DNA from: Williamsia sp. 1138
Lineage (GTDB): Bacteria; Actinomycetota; Actinomycetes; Mycobacteriales; Mycobacteriaceae
Direction: 5' to 3'
NCBI RefSeq assembly: GCF_002095435.2
Contig: NZ_MJEJ02000046.1
Location: forward strand, 155,438-219,437
Length of the DNA stretch: 64,000 bases
The position numbers and the translations under genes are program-made. The stretch's first letter is position 1. The number at the start of each line of letters is the position of its first letter. The notes beneath the pieces were generated by a model. That model had not been told where the DNA came from and made no database searches. It was given only the letters and a program-made list of their open reading frames with translations. This document shows positions 8,117-16,676 of the stretch, piece after piece.

Positions 8117-9637
8117 TCAGTCCATGGTCGGGATGACGAACTCGGCGCCATCCTTGATACCCGAGGGCCACCGCGTCGTGATGGTCTTGACCTTGGTGTA
8201 GAACTGGATCGCTGCCGGTCCGTGCTGATTCAGATCGCCGAATCCGGAACGCTTCCAGCCACCGAAGGTGTGGTAGGCCACCGGCACGGGGATGGGCACG
8301 TTCACGCCCACCATGCCGCACTGCACGCGGGCGGTGAAGTCGCGGGCGGCGTCGCCGTCCTGGGTGAAGATCGCGACGCCGTTGCCGTATTCGTGCTCGG
8401 ACGGAAGCGCCAGCGCCTCTTCGTAATCCGCGGCGCGAACGATGCAGACCACCGGCCCGAAGATCTCGTCGGTGTAGATCGTCTGATCCTTCTTGACGTG
8501 ATCGAAGAGGGTGGGCCCGATGAAGTAGCCCTCTTCCAGGCTCTGACCGTCGTAGGTCAGGTCGTCGGTGGCGCGCTCGCGGCCATCGATGACGAGCTCG
8601 GCGCCGGCGTCGACACCCTGCTGGATGTAGTCCTTGACGCGCTCGAGAGCAGCCTTGCTGACGAGGGGGCCGTAGTCGGCCTTGATGTCGAGGCTGTGGC
8701 CGACGCGCAGTGCGTTGACCTTGTCGACCAGCTTCTCGCGCAGACGATTTGCTGTCGCCTCACCCACGGGGACGGCCACCGAGATCGCCATGCAGCGCTC
8801 GCCGGCGCTGCCGTATCCGGCACCGATCAATGCGTCGGCGACCTGATCGAGATCGGCGTCCGGGAGGATGATCATATGGTTCTTGGCGCCACCGAAGCAC
8901 TGTGCGCGCTTGCCGTTCGCGGCCGCGTTCGAGTAGATGTACTGCGCGATGTCGGAGCTGCCGACAAAGCCGTACGCCTGCACGTCGTCGTTGTTGAGCA
9001 GGGCGTCGACGGCTTCCTTGTCGCCGTGGATGACCTGGAACACGCCTGCGGGAAGTCCGGCCTCGAGGAACAGCTCGGCCAGGCGCACGGGCACCGACGG
9101 GTCCCGCTCGGACGGCTTGAGGATGAACGCGTTTCCGGTTGCCAGCGCGGGGCCGGCCTTCCACAGCGGGATCATGGCGGGGAAGTTGAACGGGGTGATG
9201 CCTGCGACAACACCGAGCGGCTGGCGAACCGAGTGCACGTCGATGCCGGTGCCGGCGCCTTCGGTGAACTCACCCTTGAGCAGGTGCGGGATGCCAATCG
9301 AGAACTCGATGACCTCGACGCCGCGCTGGATGTCACCCTTGGCGTCGGGGACGGTCTTGCCGTGCTCCTTGGACAGCAGCTCGGCGAGTTCGTCCATGTT
9401 CTCGCCGACGAGTGCGACGAACTTCATCATCACGCGAGCACGACGCTGCGGGTTCCATGCAGCCCAGATCTTCTGCGCCTCGACTGCGCTGGCAACGGCG
9501 GCGTCGACCTCGGCCGTACTGGCCAGGGGAACTGTCGCCTGCACCTTGCCGGTGCTGGGGTCCATCACATCTGCGGTGCGTCCGCTGGTCCCGGCGACAT
9601 GTGCGCCGTCCACGAAATGGTCGATTTGCCTGGTCAT
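8117..9637 (-). CDS. mmsA: Methylmalonate-semialdehyde dehydrogenase (CoA-acylating)
   Basis: Converts methylmalonate semialdehyde plus CoA and NAD to propionyl-CoA, CO2 and NADH. It is the only CoA-dependent branch of the aldehyde dehydrogenase superfamily; the signature here is the cysteine in YGSAGERCMAISVAVPVG, together with ITPFNFPAMIPLWKAGPALA and FGGAKNHMIILPDADLD. The frame opens at 9655, but I prefer ATG 9637 because GAGGAC lies five bases before it, giving 506 residues, normal for MmsA. It is the first gene of the valine operon. An 18-base palindrome at 9684-9701 overlaps the likely -10 region upstream. Confidence 0.94.
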   Translation of the reverse strand: MTRQIDHFVDGAHVAGTSGRTADVMDPSTGKVQATVPLASTAEVDAAVASAVEAQKIWAAWNPQRRARVMMKFVALVGENMDELAELLSKEHGKTVPDAKGDIQRGVEVIEFSIGIPHLLKGEFTEGAGTGIDVHSVRQPLGVVAGITPFNFPAMIPLWKAGPALATGNAFILKPSERDPSVPVRLAELFLEAGLPAGVFQVIHGDKEAVDALLNNDDVQAYGFVGSSDIAQYIYSNAAANGKRAQCFGGAKNHMIILPDADLDQVADALIGAGYGSAGERCMAISVAVPVGEATANRLREKLVDKVNALRVGHSLDIKADYGPLVSKAALERVKDYIQQGVDAGAELVIDGRERATDDLTYDGQSLEEGYFIGPTLFDHVKKDQTIYTDEIFGPVVCIVRAADYEEALALPSEHEYGNGVAIFTQDGDAARDFTARVQCGMVGVNVPIPVPVAYHTFGGWKRSGFGDLNQHGPAAIQFYTKVKTITTRWPSGIKDGAEFVIPTMD

Positions 9638-9683
9638 GGGGTCCTCACAAGTCATCTACGAGCGTGTTGTCCCCATCACCATA

Positions 9684-9701
9684 TACTAGGACTTCCTAGT
9701 A
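9684..9701. promoter_or_regulatory. Operator-like palindrome upstream of mmsA
   Basis: TACTAGGACTTCCTAGTA is an inverted repeat with 8-base perfect arms. On the minus strand it overlaps TAGTAT, a plausible mycobacterial-type -10 box, 46 bases before the mmsA start. That geometry suits a repressor, probably TetR-like and responding to a valine-pathway intermediate. The regulator is not in this window. Confidence 0.55.
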
Positions 9702-9733
9702 ATAAAGACCCGCAGGTCGGGCCTGGACGACCA

Positions 9734-9816
9734 ATGGCCCTGAAAACCGGCAAATACCAGGCCTTCGAGGGCAGATAGCCCTCGGAGCTCACATATCTGT
9801 CGGTTTTCAGGGCCAT
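9734..9816. repeat. Nested inverted repeat / compound hairpin
   Basis: Outer arms of 16 bases (ATGGCCCTGAAAACCG at 9734-9749 and its complement at 9801-9816) enclose an inner perfect hairpin CGAGGGC-AGATA-GCCCTCG (9766-9784). It fills the gap between the DUF5302-like gene and the mmsA promoter. It could terminate the minus-strand transcript of the small gene, but the two-storey form is larger than a simple terminator and may be a dispersed palindromic repeat. Confidence 0.6.
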
Positions 9817-9834
9817 CTCGGCCACACGGGCCGG

Positions 9835-9996
9835 CTAGCCCGTCTTGCGGCGGAAGTTCTGCTGCCCACTCTCCGGCCCGTGCTGCCCAGCGGCCTTCGA
9901 CGTCGCATCCTTGTGATCGGACGTCGGCTGGCCCTTCTGCTTCTTCCGCTCGAGTGCCTCGCGGAACTTACGTTTGGTCTCGTCGTCTGCAGCCAT
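9835..9996 (-). CDS. DUF5302-like small protein
   Basis: A 53-residue, highly charged protein (MAADDETKRKFREALERKKQ, then a Lys/Gly/His/Gln-rich tail) of the type annotated DUF5302 in actinobacteria. No membrane segment or signal is seen. ATG 9996 is chosen over the frame opening at 10128 because AAGGGG lies eight bases before it and the conserved ADDETKRKFREAL stretch begins there. Function is unknown. It lies downstream of, and in the same direction as, the MORN-repeat gene. Confidence 0.75.
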   Translation of the reverse strand: MAADDETKRKFREALERKKQKGQPTSDHKDATSKAAGQHGPESGQQNFRRKTG

Positions 9997-10131
9997 GTCG
10001 TACCCCTTCACATGCGGTTGGTGGTGGTGAGCGTATCCAGCGGCGACAACCGGTGTCAGCTGGTTTTTGCCGTCTCCGCAATCCCCGTACTCCGCAATCA
10101 TTGCCGGGTCGCACCGAGAAGCCACCATCGG

Positions 10132-10548
10132 TCAGCTCTCCATGGGCCGGTGATTGGTGGTTCGCTCGACCGTCCCGTCGGCATTGAAGTACTGCCACTG
10201 CCCCGTCTTCTTGCCGCCGACCCGGTCACCCCGGTCGATCAGGTTGCCCTCCGGACTCCACCGCTCCCAGAGACCGCTCTTCTGGCCCCTGTCGAATGAA
10301 CCCTTCTGCAACAGGCCGCCGCCCGCTCGGTACCAAACACACGCCCCGTCGAGTTCGCCGTCGTGATAGTTCGACTCGGAGCGGAGCGTCCCGTCGCGAA
10401 AATAGTGTCGCCACAAACCCTCCCGACGATCCCGGCGGTAGGTCCCGGTCGCCTCACCACCGTGGGGATCGGACTCACGCCACAAACCGGTCTTACGACC
10501 CTGCGCATCCGTGGCATTGGCGGGCTGTTCGGCCTGGTCGTCTGTCAT
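10132..10548 (-). CDS. MORN-repeat (YwqK-like) protein
   Basis: A 138-residue protein made almost wholly of short repeats of the form GxxxGxWxxYxxDGxxxxxxxYxxG: TGLWRESDPHG, GLWRHYFRDGTLRSESNY, GACVWYRAGGGLLQKGSF, SGLWERWSPEGNLIDRG and TGQWQYFNADGTVERTTNH. This is the toxin-antitoxin YwqK-type MORN-variant pattern, a beta-hairpin repeat of mostly unknown role in bacteria. There is no signal peptide, so it is probably cytoplasmic. No toxin partner is visible next to it. Confidence 0.8.
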   Translation of the reverse strand: MTDDQAEQPANATDAQGRKTGLWRESDPHGGEATGTYRRDRREGLWRHYFRDGTLRSESNYHDGELDGACVWYRAGGGLLQKGSFDRGQKSGLWERWSPEGNLIDRGDRVGGKKTGQWQYFNADGTVERTTNHRPMES

Positions 10549-10648
10549 CGGCCAAGGTTACCGAGCGCCCGATCGCGACTGGGATATGTGGGCACTGTTC
10601 GCTAAAATCGCGGGTCGGTGCGACTTGCCCGCTGGTCGAATCAGGCAA

Positions 10649-10672
10649 GCGATTTAGGGTACCCTCAATCGC
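10649..10672. promoter_or_regulatory. 24-base palindrome upstream of the flavodoxin gene
   Basis: The core AGGGTACCCT is extended on both sides (GCGATT before, AATCGC after), giving a 24-base near-perfect palindrome with a single mismatched pair. It ends 28 bases before the flavodoxin ATG, where an operator would sit. It does not fit the IdeR/DtxR consensus well, so I do not name the regulator. Confidence 0.55.
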
Positions 10673-10699
10673 CCCTGATCTACGTGGAGAGAGAATTAG

Positions 10700-11158
10700 A
10701 TGTCTGTGGTGATCCTGTACGGCAGCGAGACCGGAACCGCCGAATTGGTTTCTGATGCGATCTCTGACGTGCTGTCGCAACAACACGACGTGTCGATGTA
10801 CGACATGACCGACTTTGCCGTCGAGGACCTCTCGTCCGACGATTTCTACGTCGTCGTGTGTTCCACCTACGGCGAGGGCGAGTTGCCCACCGGCGCAGAA
10901 CCATTCGCCGAAGGGCTGGACGACGAGAAGCCGGAGCTCGACGGCGTGCGGTTCGCCACCTTCGGACTGGGCGACAGCGTGTACGACGACACCTTCAACC
11001 GTGGCGGCGAGATCATCGCCGAAAAGCTCGTGGACCTGGGCGCTTCGCAGGTCGGAGAACACGGCAGGCACGATGCGTCGTCGAAGGTCGCCGCGAAGGT
11101 CCAGGCAGCGGAGTGGGCAGCCGAGATCTCGAAGGTCATCAGTCCTGCCAGCCTCTGA
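10700..11158 (+). CDS. Flavodoxin (MioC-like)
   Basis: A 152-residue FMN-binding flavodoxin-fold protein. The phosphate-binding loop is YGSETGTAE near the N-terminus. The two loops flanking the isoalloxazine are CSTYGEGELPTGAEPF and FGLGDSVYDDTFNRGG, typical of the short flavodoxin/MioC type. GGAGAGAG lies about eight bases before ATG 10700. It is a soluble low-potential electron carrier; the partner reductase is not adjacent. A strong palindrome just upstream suggests tight transcriptional control. The next gene, an FAD oxidase, starts 47 bases downstream in the same direction and may be cotranscribed. Confidence 0.88.
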   Translation: MSVVILYGSETGTAELVSDAISDVLSQQHDVSMYDMTDFAVEDLSSDDFYVVVCSTYGEGELPTGAEPFAEGLDDEKPELDGVRFATFGLGDSVYDDTFNRGGEIIAEKLVDLGASQVGEHGRHDASSKVAAKVQAAEWAAEISKVISPASL

Positions 11159-11205
11159 CCTATAGGCCGCGGCGACCCCGGCGTCGGACCACTACCCTCG
11201 GAACT

Positions 11206-12576
11206 ATGACGACGATCACTGCGCTCGACGACTTGGTGACAGCACTGCCCGCCGGAGTGGTGATCACCGACCCCGACATCGTCGCGTCGTATCGCCAGGA
11301 TCGCGCGTTCGACCCGGATGCGGGTACCGCGATGGCGGTGGTCCGCGCCACCAGCACCGCAGACGTCCAGACGACCGTTCGCTGGTGCGCCGCCAACAAC
11401 ATCCCGATCATCCCCCGCGGCGCCGGGACCGGGCTGTCGGGCGGAGCCACCGCGGTCGACGGCGGCATCGTGCTGACCACCGAGAAGATGCGCGACATCA
11501 CCGTCGATCCGATCACGCGGTCCGCGATCTGCCAGCCGGGTCTGCTCAACGCCGAGGTGAAGGCGGCCGTGAAGGAGTACGGCCTCTGGTATCCGCCCGA
11601 CCCGTCATCGTTCGAGATCTGCTCGATCGGCGGCAATGCCGCCACCAACGCAGGTGGCCTGTGCTGCGTCAAGTACGGGGTCACCAGCGATTACGTCCTC
11701 GGCATGGAGGTGGTGCTGGCCGACGGCCGCGCCGTTCGCCTCGGTGGTGCGCGCCTGAAAGACACCGCTGGGCTCTCCCTGACCAAACTCTTCGTCGGCA
11801 GCGAGGGCACGCTCGGCATCATCACCGAGGTCACCTTGCGCCTGCTGCCCCCGCAGGCCGCAGCGTCGACCGTGGTCGGGTCGTTCGCATCCGTCCACGC
11901 CGCCTCGAAGGCAGTCCTAGAGATCACCTCCACGATCCGCCCGGCGATGCTCGAGTTCATGGACAAGGTCGCGATCAACGCTGTCGAAGACCAGCTCAAG
12001 ATGGGCCTCGACCGCAGCGCCGGGGCACTGCTCGTCGCGCAGTCCGACGCACCCGGTGCGGCGGCCGCGGCCGAGGTCGAGATCATCGAGGCGGCCTTCA
12101 CGCGCTGCGGTGCGACGGAGGTGTTCGCCACCGACGACCCCGACGAGGGTGAGGCGTTCACCGCGGCCCGTCGCTACGCGATCCCGGCGATCGAGAAGAT
12201 CGGTCCGCTGCTCCTCGAGGACGTCGGCGTGCCGCTGCACAAACTCCCCGACCTCATCGACGGGATCGAGGCGATCGCCGCCAACCGCGACGTGCTGATC
12301 TCTGTCATCGCACACGCTGGCGACGGCAACACGCATCCGCTGATCGTCCACGATCCGAACGACGCCGACGAGACCGCGCGTGCCAACCTCGCGTTCGGTG
12401 AGGTGATGGATCTCGCCATCGCACTGGGTGGCACCATCACCGGCGAACACGGGGTCGGCAGGCTCAAGAAGGGCTGGTTGCCCGATCAGCTCGGGGCCGA
12501 CGTCATCGAACTCACCCAGCGCATCAAGAACACCCTCGACCCGCAGGGCATCCTCAACCCGGGCACGATGCTGTAG
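11206..12576 (+). CDS. FAD-binding oxidase, GlcD / D-lactate dehydrogenase-like
   Basis: A 456-residue PCMH-type FAD oxidoreductase with the C-terminal FAD-linked oxidase domain, as in glycolate oxidase subunit GlcD, D-lactate dehydrogenase and D-2-hydroxyglutarate dehydrogenase. Evidence is the FAD-pyrophosphate loop IPIIPRGAGTGLSGGA, ICSIGGNAATNAGG, FVGSEGTLGIITEVTLRLL, and C-terminal SVIAHAGDGNTHPLI and TGEHGVGRLKKGWL (substrate/metal site). The frame extends upstream to 10858, but that part overlaps the flavodoxin; ATG 11206 gives the family's normal length. No glcE/glcF or iron-sulfur partner is present, so it probably works alone on a D-2-hydroxyacid. Confidence 0.88.
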   Translation: MTTITALDDLVTALPAGVVITDPDIVASYRQDRAFDPDAGTAMAVVRATSTADVQTTVRWCAANNIPIIPRGAGTGLSGGATAVDGGIVLTTEKMRDITVDPITRSAICQPGLLNAEVKAAVKEYGLWYPPDPSSFEICSIGGNAATNAGGLCCVKYGVTSDYVLGMEVVLADGRAVRLGGARLKDTAGLSLTKLFVGSEGTLGIITEVTLRLLPPQAAASTVVGSFASVHAASKAVLEITSTIRPAMLEFMDKVAINAVEDQLKMGLDRSAGALLVAQSDAPGAAAAAEVEIIEAAFTRCGATEVFATDDPDEGEAFTAARRYAIPAIEKIGPLLLEDVGVPLHKLPDLIDGIEAIAANRDVLISVIAHAGDGNTHPLIVHDPNDADETARANLAFGEVMDLAIALGGTITGEHGVGRLKKGWLPDQLGADVIELTQRIKNTLDPQGILNPGTML

Positions 12577-12743
12577 GGCTCCAGAATGTTCCGGGCCGCG
12601 GACAAGGTTCCGCCAGTCGATCGATACCGGCGGAAAACGCTGACATTCAATCGAATTCAACTGCTGGCCCACCCCACGCACGCTGGGTAATTTCCTTGAC
12701 GACCGACAAGAGTCGGAGCACAACTCGTCCGAGGAGAATCCCC

Positions 12744-13418
12744 GTGTCCGCCATTCGTTCCGCCCGCACCGTCGCCACCGTCCTGGGAGTGGGTGCCCTC
12801 GGGCTGGGTCTGCTCACCGCATGTTCCGACAGCTCCGACGACGCTTCACCGGCGACGTCGGAGAGTCAGGTGTCCACGACCTCCGAGGAGGCGCAGGACC
12901 CACCCGCGATGCAGGAGTGCAGCCGAGAGGCCCCGACCGGGCCGCTGGCCGTCCCCACGACATCGACCGAGTACACCTCCGGCGAGGCCGCCTACTCGGT
13001 GACCCTTTCCGACGGCACCGAAAGATGCGTTGTGGTCGAGTCTGATTCGAGCGGCGGAGACTTCGACTCGACCGACAAGGAGATCGACATCCGCTTCGGC
13101 GACACCTCCGCCGGGTTGCTCATCACGATCGATGGCGAGAAGGAAGGCAACCTCCCGACCGAGGTCCCGCAGAGAGTCGGCGACGCTTTCATGGGTATGC
13201 AGGTCGACGGCAACTATTTCGCCGACAGCATGCACAGTGGCTGCGAGGTCACGTTGACCGGGCTCGACGACGAGATGATCGCCGGGGAGTTCACCTGCAC
13301 CGACGTCACGCTGTTCGAAGACGGACCCTTCAGCCTCGGCAGCGAATCGACCACCACGCCACTGCCCGAGGACACCACCATCACCGACGCCAAGGGCTGG
13401 TTCGTGTTGCGTGCCTGA
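12744..13418 (+). CDS. Putative lipoprotein
   Basis: A 224-residue exported protein. GTG 12744 is chosen because AGGAG lies seven bases upstream. The N-terminus has basic residues, a hydrophobic stretch (VATVLGVGALGLGLL) and the lipobox LTAC, followed by a Ser/Asp/Thr-rich linker, so it should be anchored outside the membrane. The mature part is acidic with four later cysteines (QECSRE, TERCVV, HSGCEV, FTCTDV), which could form two disulfides. I recognise no family. It stands alone between the GlcD-like gene and a convergent flavoprotein gene. Confidence 0.78.
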   Translation: MSAIRSARTVATVLGVGALGLGLLTACSDSSDDASPATSESQVSTTSEEAQDPPAMQECSREAPTGPLAVPTTSTEYTSGEAAYSVTLSDGTERCVVVESDSSGGDFDSTDKEIDIRFGDTSAGLLITIDGEKEGNLPTEVPQRVGDAFMGMQVDGNYFADSMHSGCEVTLTGLDDEMIAGEFTCTDVTLFEDGPFSLGSESTTTPLPEDTTITDAKGWFVLRA

Positions 13419-13462
13419 ACCTGCGACCCTGAACTCGCGTGCTTGAACTGCCCGCACATGGC

Positions 13463-14884
13463 TCAGTCCAGCGACTCCAGTAGCTGCAGCCAGACCTCGC
13501 TGACCGTCGGATACGAGGGCACCGCGTGCCGCAGGACACTGGTGGGCACCTTGCCGACGATCGCGATGGTGGCAGCGTGCACCAACTCGTCGACCTCGGG
13601 GCCGACGAATGTCGCTCCGACGATGGTGTCGGTGGCCTTGTCGATGACGAGTCGCGCCCGGCCCTGGGCGTCATCACGGAGCAACCCGAATCCGGCGACG
13701 CCGGACAACTCCACGTCGGCGATCGTGATGTCGAGGCCCTTGTCCCCGGCCTCCTTTTTCGTCAGCCCGACACTGGCGACCTGCGGATCGGTGAAGACCA
13801 CCTGCGGGACCGGGACGTCATCAGGGACAACGGGTTCGGGTCTGCCCTCGGCGCGAGCTGCGATCAGGTGCCCGACGTTGCGGGCCTGGTACTTGCCCCA
13901 GTGGGTCAGTGCGGGACCGCCGGAGGCGTCGCCGACCGCGTACAGCCACGAGGCGCCCTCGTCGACGGTGTCGAGTCCGACACCGTCACGCGCCGGACGA
14001 CGCCCGGTGGCGACGAGAACTTCGTCAGCAGTGAACTCTTCGCCGCCGGCGACCACCGTCACCTGATCGCCGTGGATCCGGCCGATCCCCGTATCGTCGG
14101 CGACCGGACGTCGCACCTCGGTCACATCGACCTTCTGCCGGACATCGATTCCGCTGTCGGTCAGTGCCTTTGCCACCAGTTTCCCGGCGAAGGGTTCGGA
14201 TTTACCGAGAAGTGCCCCTCTCGAGAGCAGCGTCACGGAGCTACCGAGCGCAGACATCCAGGTCGCGGCCTCGCAGGCGACCACGCCGCCGCCGACGACG
14301 ATGAGGGATGCCGGGATCTCGCGCACCCCGGTGGCGTCGCGGGACGACCACGGCTGGGTACCGGCGAACACGTCCGGGATCACCGGGGTACTGCCGGTGG
14401 CGACGATGACCGCCTGCCTGGCGCGGATCGTTCGGCCGGTGCCACCGTTGTCGACGACGACCGTCTTCTCTCCGGTGATCACACCGTGGCCCCGGATGAC
14501 GTCGATGCCGAGGCCGCCCGCCCACTTCACCTGGCCGCCGTCCTCGTACTGCTTCACCCAGGCGTCGCGTCGCCGCAGGAGTTCTTCGGGGAGTAGTTTC
14601 TTGGCGACCTTGATGCCGTCGAGATTGCGGGCGGCGGCATGGACTTCGATGGGCCGGAGCAGCGCCTTGCTGGGCATGCACGCCCAGTAGGAGCACTCCC
14701 CGCCGAGCAGCTCGTGTTCGATGATCGCGGCGGTCCGGTCCGATCCGGCGATCGCGTATTGCGCGGCGACCTCACCTGCCGGTCCCCCACCGATCACGAG
14801 TACGTCGTACTCGTCCCCCGATTTCTCCTCATCGAGTCCTGCGATTTCTTCTCTCGACGTCGACGCGCTTGCAGCAGCCATCAC
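13463..14884 (-). CDS. Pyridine nucleotide-disulfide oxidoreductase (dihydrolipoamide dehydrogenase-like)
   Basis: A 473-residue class I flavoprotein disulfide reductase. It has the FAD loop VLVIGGGPAGEVAA, the redox-active cysteine pair in GGECSYWACMPSKALL (CxxxxC intact), the NAD(P) fold LIVVGGGVVACEAATWM, the second FAD contact LYAVGDASGG, and the C-terminal interface with PSYPTVSEVW where Lpd proteins carry their His-Glu pair. It is not in a 2-oxoacid dehydrogenase operon, so it is probably one of the Lpd-like paralogues of unknown substrate (quinone, disulfide or metal) rather than the main Lpd. The start MMAAASASTS has two ATGs; the second is equally possible. Confidence 0.85.
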   Translation of the reverse strand: MMAAASASTSREEIAGLDEEKSGDEYDVLVIGGGPAGEVAAQYAIAGSDRTAAIIEHELLGGECSYWACMPSKALLRPIEVHAAARNLDGIKVAKKLLPEELLRRRDAWVKQYEDGGQVKWAGGLGIDVIRGHGVITGEKTVVVDNGGTGRTIRARQAVIVATGSTPVIPDVFAGTQPWSSRDATGVREIPASLIVVGGGVVACEAATWMSALGSSVTLLSRGALLGKSEPFAGKLVAKALTDSGIDVRQKVDVTEVRRPVADDTGIGRIHGDQVTVVAGGEEFTADEVLVATGRRPARDGVGLDTVDEGASWLYAVGDASGGPALTHWGKYQARNVGHLIAARAEGRPEPVVPDDVPVPQVVFTDPQVASVGLTKKEAGDKGLDITIADVELSGVAGFGLLRDDAQGRARLVIDKATDTIVGATFVGPEVDELVHAATIAIVGKVPTSVLRHAVPSYPTVSEVWLQLLESLD

Positions 14885-14929
14885 TCCACCCTGCCATTGC
14901 CGGTGAAGAGGTTCCAGTCTTGCGGGCTA

Positions 14930-15781
14930 TCACTTTTCAGGCGCGGGGGTTTCCGGTTCGAACCTGTGGGGTGTGCGGATCGCGGAATGCCGGGCCAGTT
15001 CGATCACCGCAACGACCATGACCGCCAGCACCACACAGACGATTCCGGCCTCCCACACCGTGACGTAGATCCGTTCGGAGAGCAGTGCGATGCCCAGGAC
15101 CATCGCGACGGCCGGTTCCATCACCGTCATCGCGGGAAACGAGGTCTGCAGATCACCGGACCCGAACCCGCGCTGCTGCGCATAGATCCCCGCGCCGATG
15201 ACCACCAGCAACAGATAAATTTCCGGTTGCACCACCACGGTCGCCGAGTTCGCGACCCCCTGGTTGATGACGGTCTTGATGAGCAGTGCCGAGATCCCGA
15301 ACAGCGCGCCCGCGGTGAGCCCGTAGAAAAGGGCCCGGAAGTGGCTGGTGCAACTCTCCGCCGCGACGACCAGCCCGACGAGGCAGATGAGGACCGCGGC
15401 AATCGTCACCACGGAGACGAATTGCCCGGGTCGATGGTCGGAAGACCGCGGGGACGCCAAGCAGAGGAACAGTGCGACACAGGCTGTGAGGGCGCCGCCC
15501 CAGGCCCATTCGACCCGAGTGGGGCGGCGGTGGTCGAACCAGGCTTCCAGGGGCAGGGCGAACAGCACCGCTAGGACGAGGAGCGGCTGTACGAGCAGGA
15601 TCGATCCGAGCCCGAGTGCAATCGCCTGAACACCGAACCCGGACACCGCCAGGCCGGCGCCCAGCCACCAGCCGGGCGTGATGGCCCCGCTCGCCGCGGA
15701 CGCGCGTTGCCGCAGGACGGTTCCGATTGCGATGAGGCAGGCGGCGGCAACCGCGAGCATCGCCGGGACGATGGTGTGCAT
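14930..15781 (-). CDS. DMT-superfamily membrane transporter (second of a tandem pair)
   Basis: A 283-residue integral membrane protein with about nine hydrophobic segments, arranged like EamA/NIPA-type drug-metabolite transporters. The frame is open from 15883, but ATG 15781 aligns with the start of its paralogue and lies 7 bases past that gene's stop. Shared motifs with the neighbour at 15789-16676 (VLRQRxSxAxGxIT, LGxGSxLLVQPLxVLxVLFALPxEA, DLQTSFPAMTVxEPAVAMxLG) show a tandem duplication. Substrate unknown. The two may form a heterodimer, as some small DMT exporters do, though at this length each could function alone. Confidence 0.82.
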   Translation of the reverse strand: MHTIVPAMLAVAAACLIAIGTVLRQRASAASGAITPGWWLGAGLAVSGFGVQAIALGLGSILLVQPLLVLAVLFALPLEAWFDHRRPTRVEWAWGGALTACVALFLCLASPRSSDHRPGQFVSVVTIAAVLICLVGLVVAAESCTSHFRALFYGLTAGALFGISALLIKTVINQGVANSATVVVQPEIYLLLVVIGAGIYAQQRGFGSGDLQTSFPAMTVMEPAVAMVLGIALLSERIYVTVWEAGIVCVVLAVMVVAVIELARHSAIRTPHRFEPETPAPEK

Positions 15782-15788
15782 GGGGTCG

Positions 15789-16676
15789 CTAGTGTTCCGT
15801 CGGCCCCATGGCACTGCCTCCTGGGGCAGGCGCGGGTCTCTTGATGAGCTCGACCTCGAACTCGGTCTCACGCTCGGCGGCATGCCTGGCCAAGACGAAC
15901 ACCGCCCGCAGCATGACCACCAGCGAGACGCCGGCGACGACCCCTTCGATCCAGTTGACGTCCACCCGCTCGCCGAGCAGCACCACGCCGAGCGACATCG
16001 CCACAGCGGGCTCCCAGACGGTCATCGCGGGGAACGATGTCTGCAGGTCGTGCGCCGCGAAGGCCAATTGCTGCGTCACCACCGAGGCACTCGCGACGAG
16101 GATGATCAGGTAGATCTCGGGGTGGATCAGGATCTCGACGAAACCGTCGCCGAGCTGGGTGACCACGCCTTTGAGGAGGAACGCCTGGACGCCGGTCAGC
16201 AACCCGGATGCGGAGCCGAACAGCAACGCGCGATGGTGCAGGGACACCAGCCGGGCCGCGATCACCAGACCCGCGAGCACCGCGATGACAACGACGATGG
16301 TGCCGGCGAGCACGCCGGCCGACACGTTGTGCTTGCCGGGGCTGGGCGCGGCGATCACCACGAACGCGGCGATGCAGATCGTCAGGATGATGCCCCACTT
16401 CCATTCGTGGAAGTTCAGGCGACGATGGTCGAGATAGGCCTCCATCGGCAAGGCGAACAGCACCGACAGGACGATCAGCGGCTGTACGAGGAGCAACGAG
16501 CCGAACCCGAGCGCGACGGCCTGCAGAGCAAATCCGGCGGCCGCGATGACAACACCCAGCCACCACCTTTTGGTGATGCCGCCAGACGCCGTCGACGAGC
16601 GTTGACGCACCAGTGTTCCGCAGGCGACGAGCAGCGCAGACAGCGTCGCCAACAGCGCCGGAAGGAACAAGTGCAC
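15789..16676 (-). CDS. DMT-superfamily membrane transporter (first of a tandem pair)
   Basis: A 295-residue membrane protein with the same layout as its downstream paralogue: an N-terminal hairpin, the VQPLIVLSVLFALPMEAYLDHRR segment, several C-terminal helices including PAMTVWEPAVAMSLGVVLLGERV, then a charged tail. The open frame runs far upstream to 17807, but that part is only antisense to phosphoketolase. GTG 16676 (HLFLPALLATL) matches the paralogue's start (HTIVPAMLAVA). No strong ribosome site precedes it. The divergent phosphoketolase gene starts 177 bases away. Confidence 0.8.
   Translation of the reverse strand: MHLFLPALLATLSALLVACGTLVRQRSSTASGGITKRWWLGVVIAAAGFALQAVALGFGSLLLVQPLIVLSVLFALPMEAYLDHRRLNFHEWKWGIILTICIAAFVVIAAPSPGKHNVSAGVLAGTIVVVIAVLAGLVIAARLVSLHHRALLFGSASGLLTGVQAFLLKGVVTQLGDGFVEILIHPEIYLIILVASASVVTQQLAFAAHDLQTSFPAMTVWEPAVAMSLGVVLLGERVDVNWIEGVVAGVSLVVMLRAVFVLARHAAERETEFEVELIKRPAPAPGGSAMGPTEH

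Noticed and set aside
10132..10548. Toxin-antitoxin pair involving the MORN-repeat protein
   Set aside because: The family name mentions toxin-antitoxin, but the neighbours (DUF5302-like protein and flavodoxin) are not toxins.
10649..10672. IdeR/DtxR iron box before flavodoxin
   Set aside because: The centre AGGGTACCCT and spacing do not fit the TTAGGTTAGGCTAACCTAA-type consensus; kept only as an unassigned palindrome.
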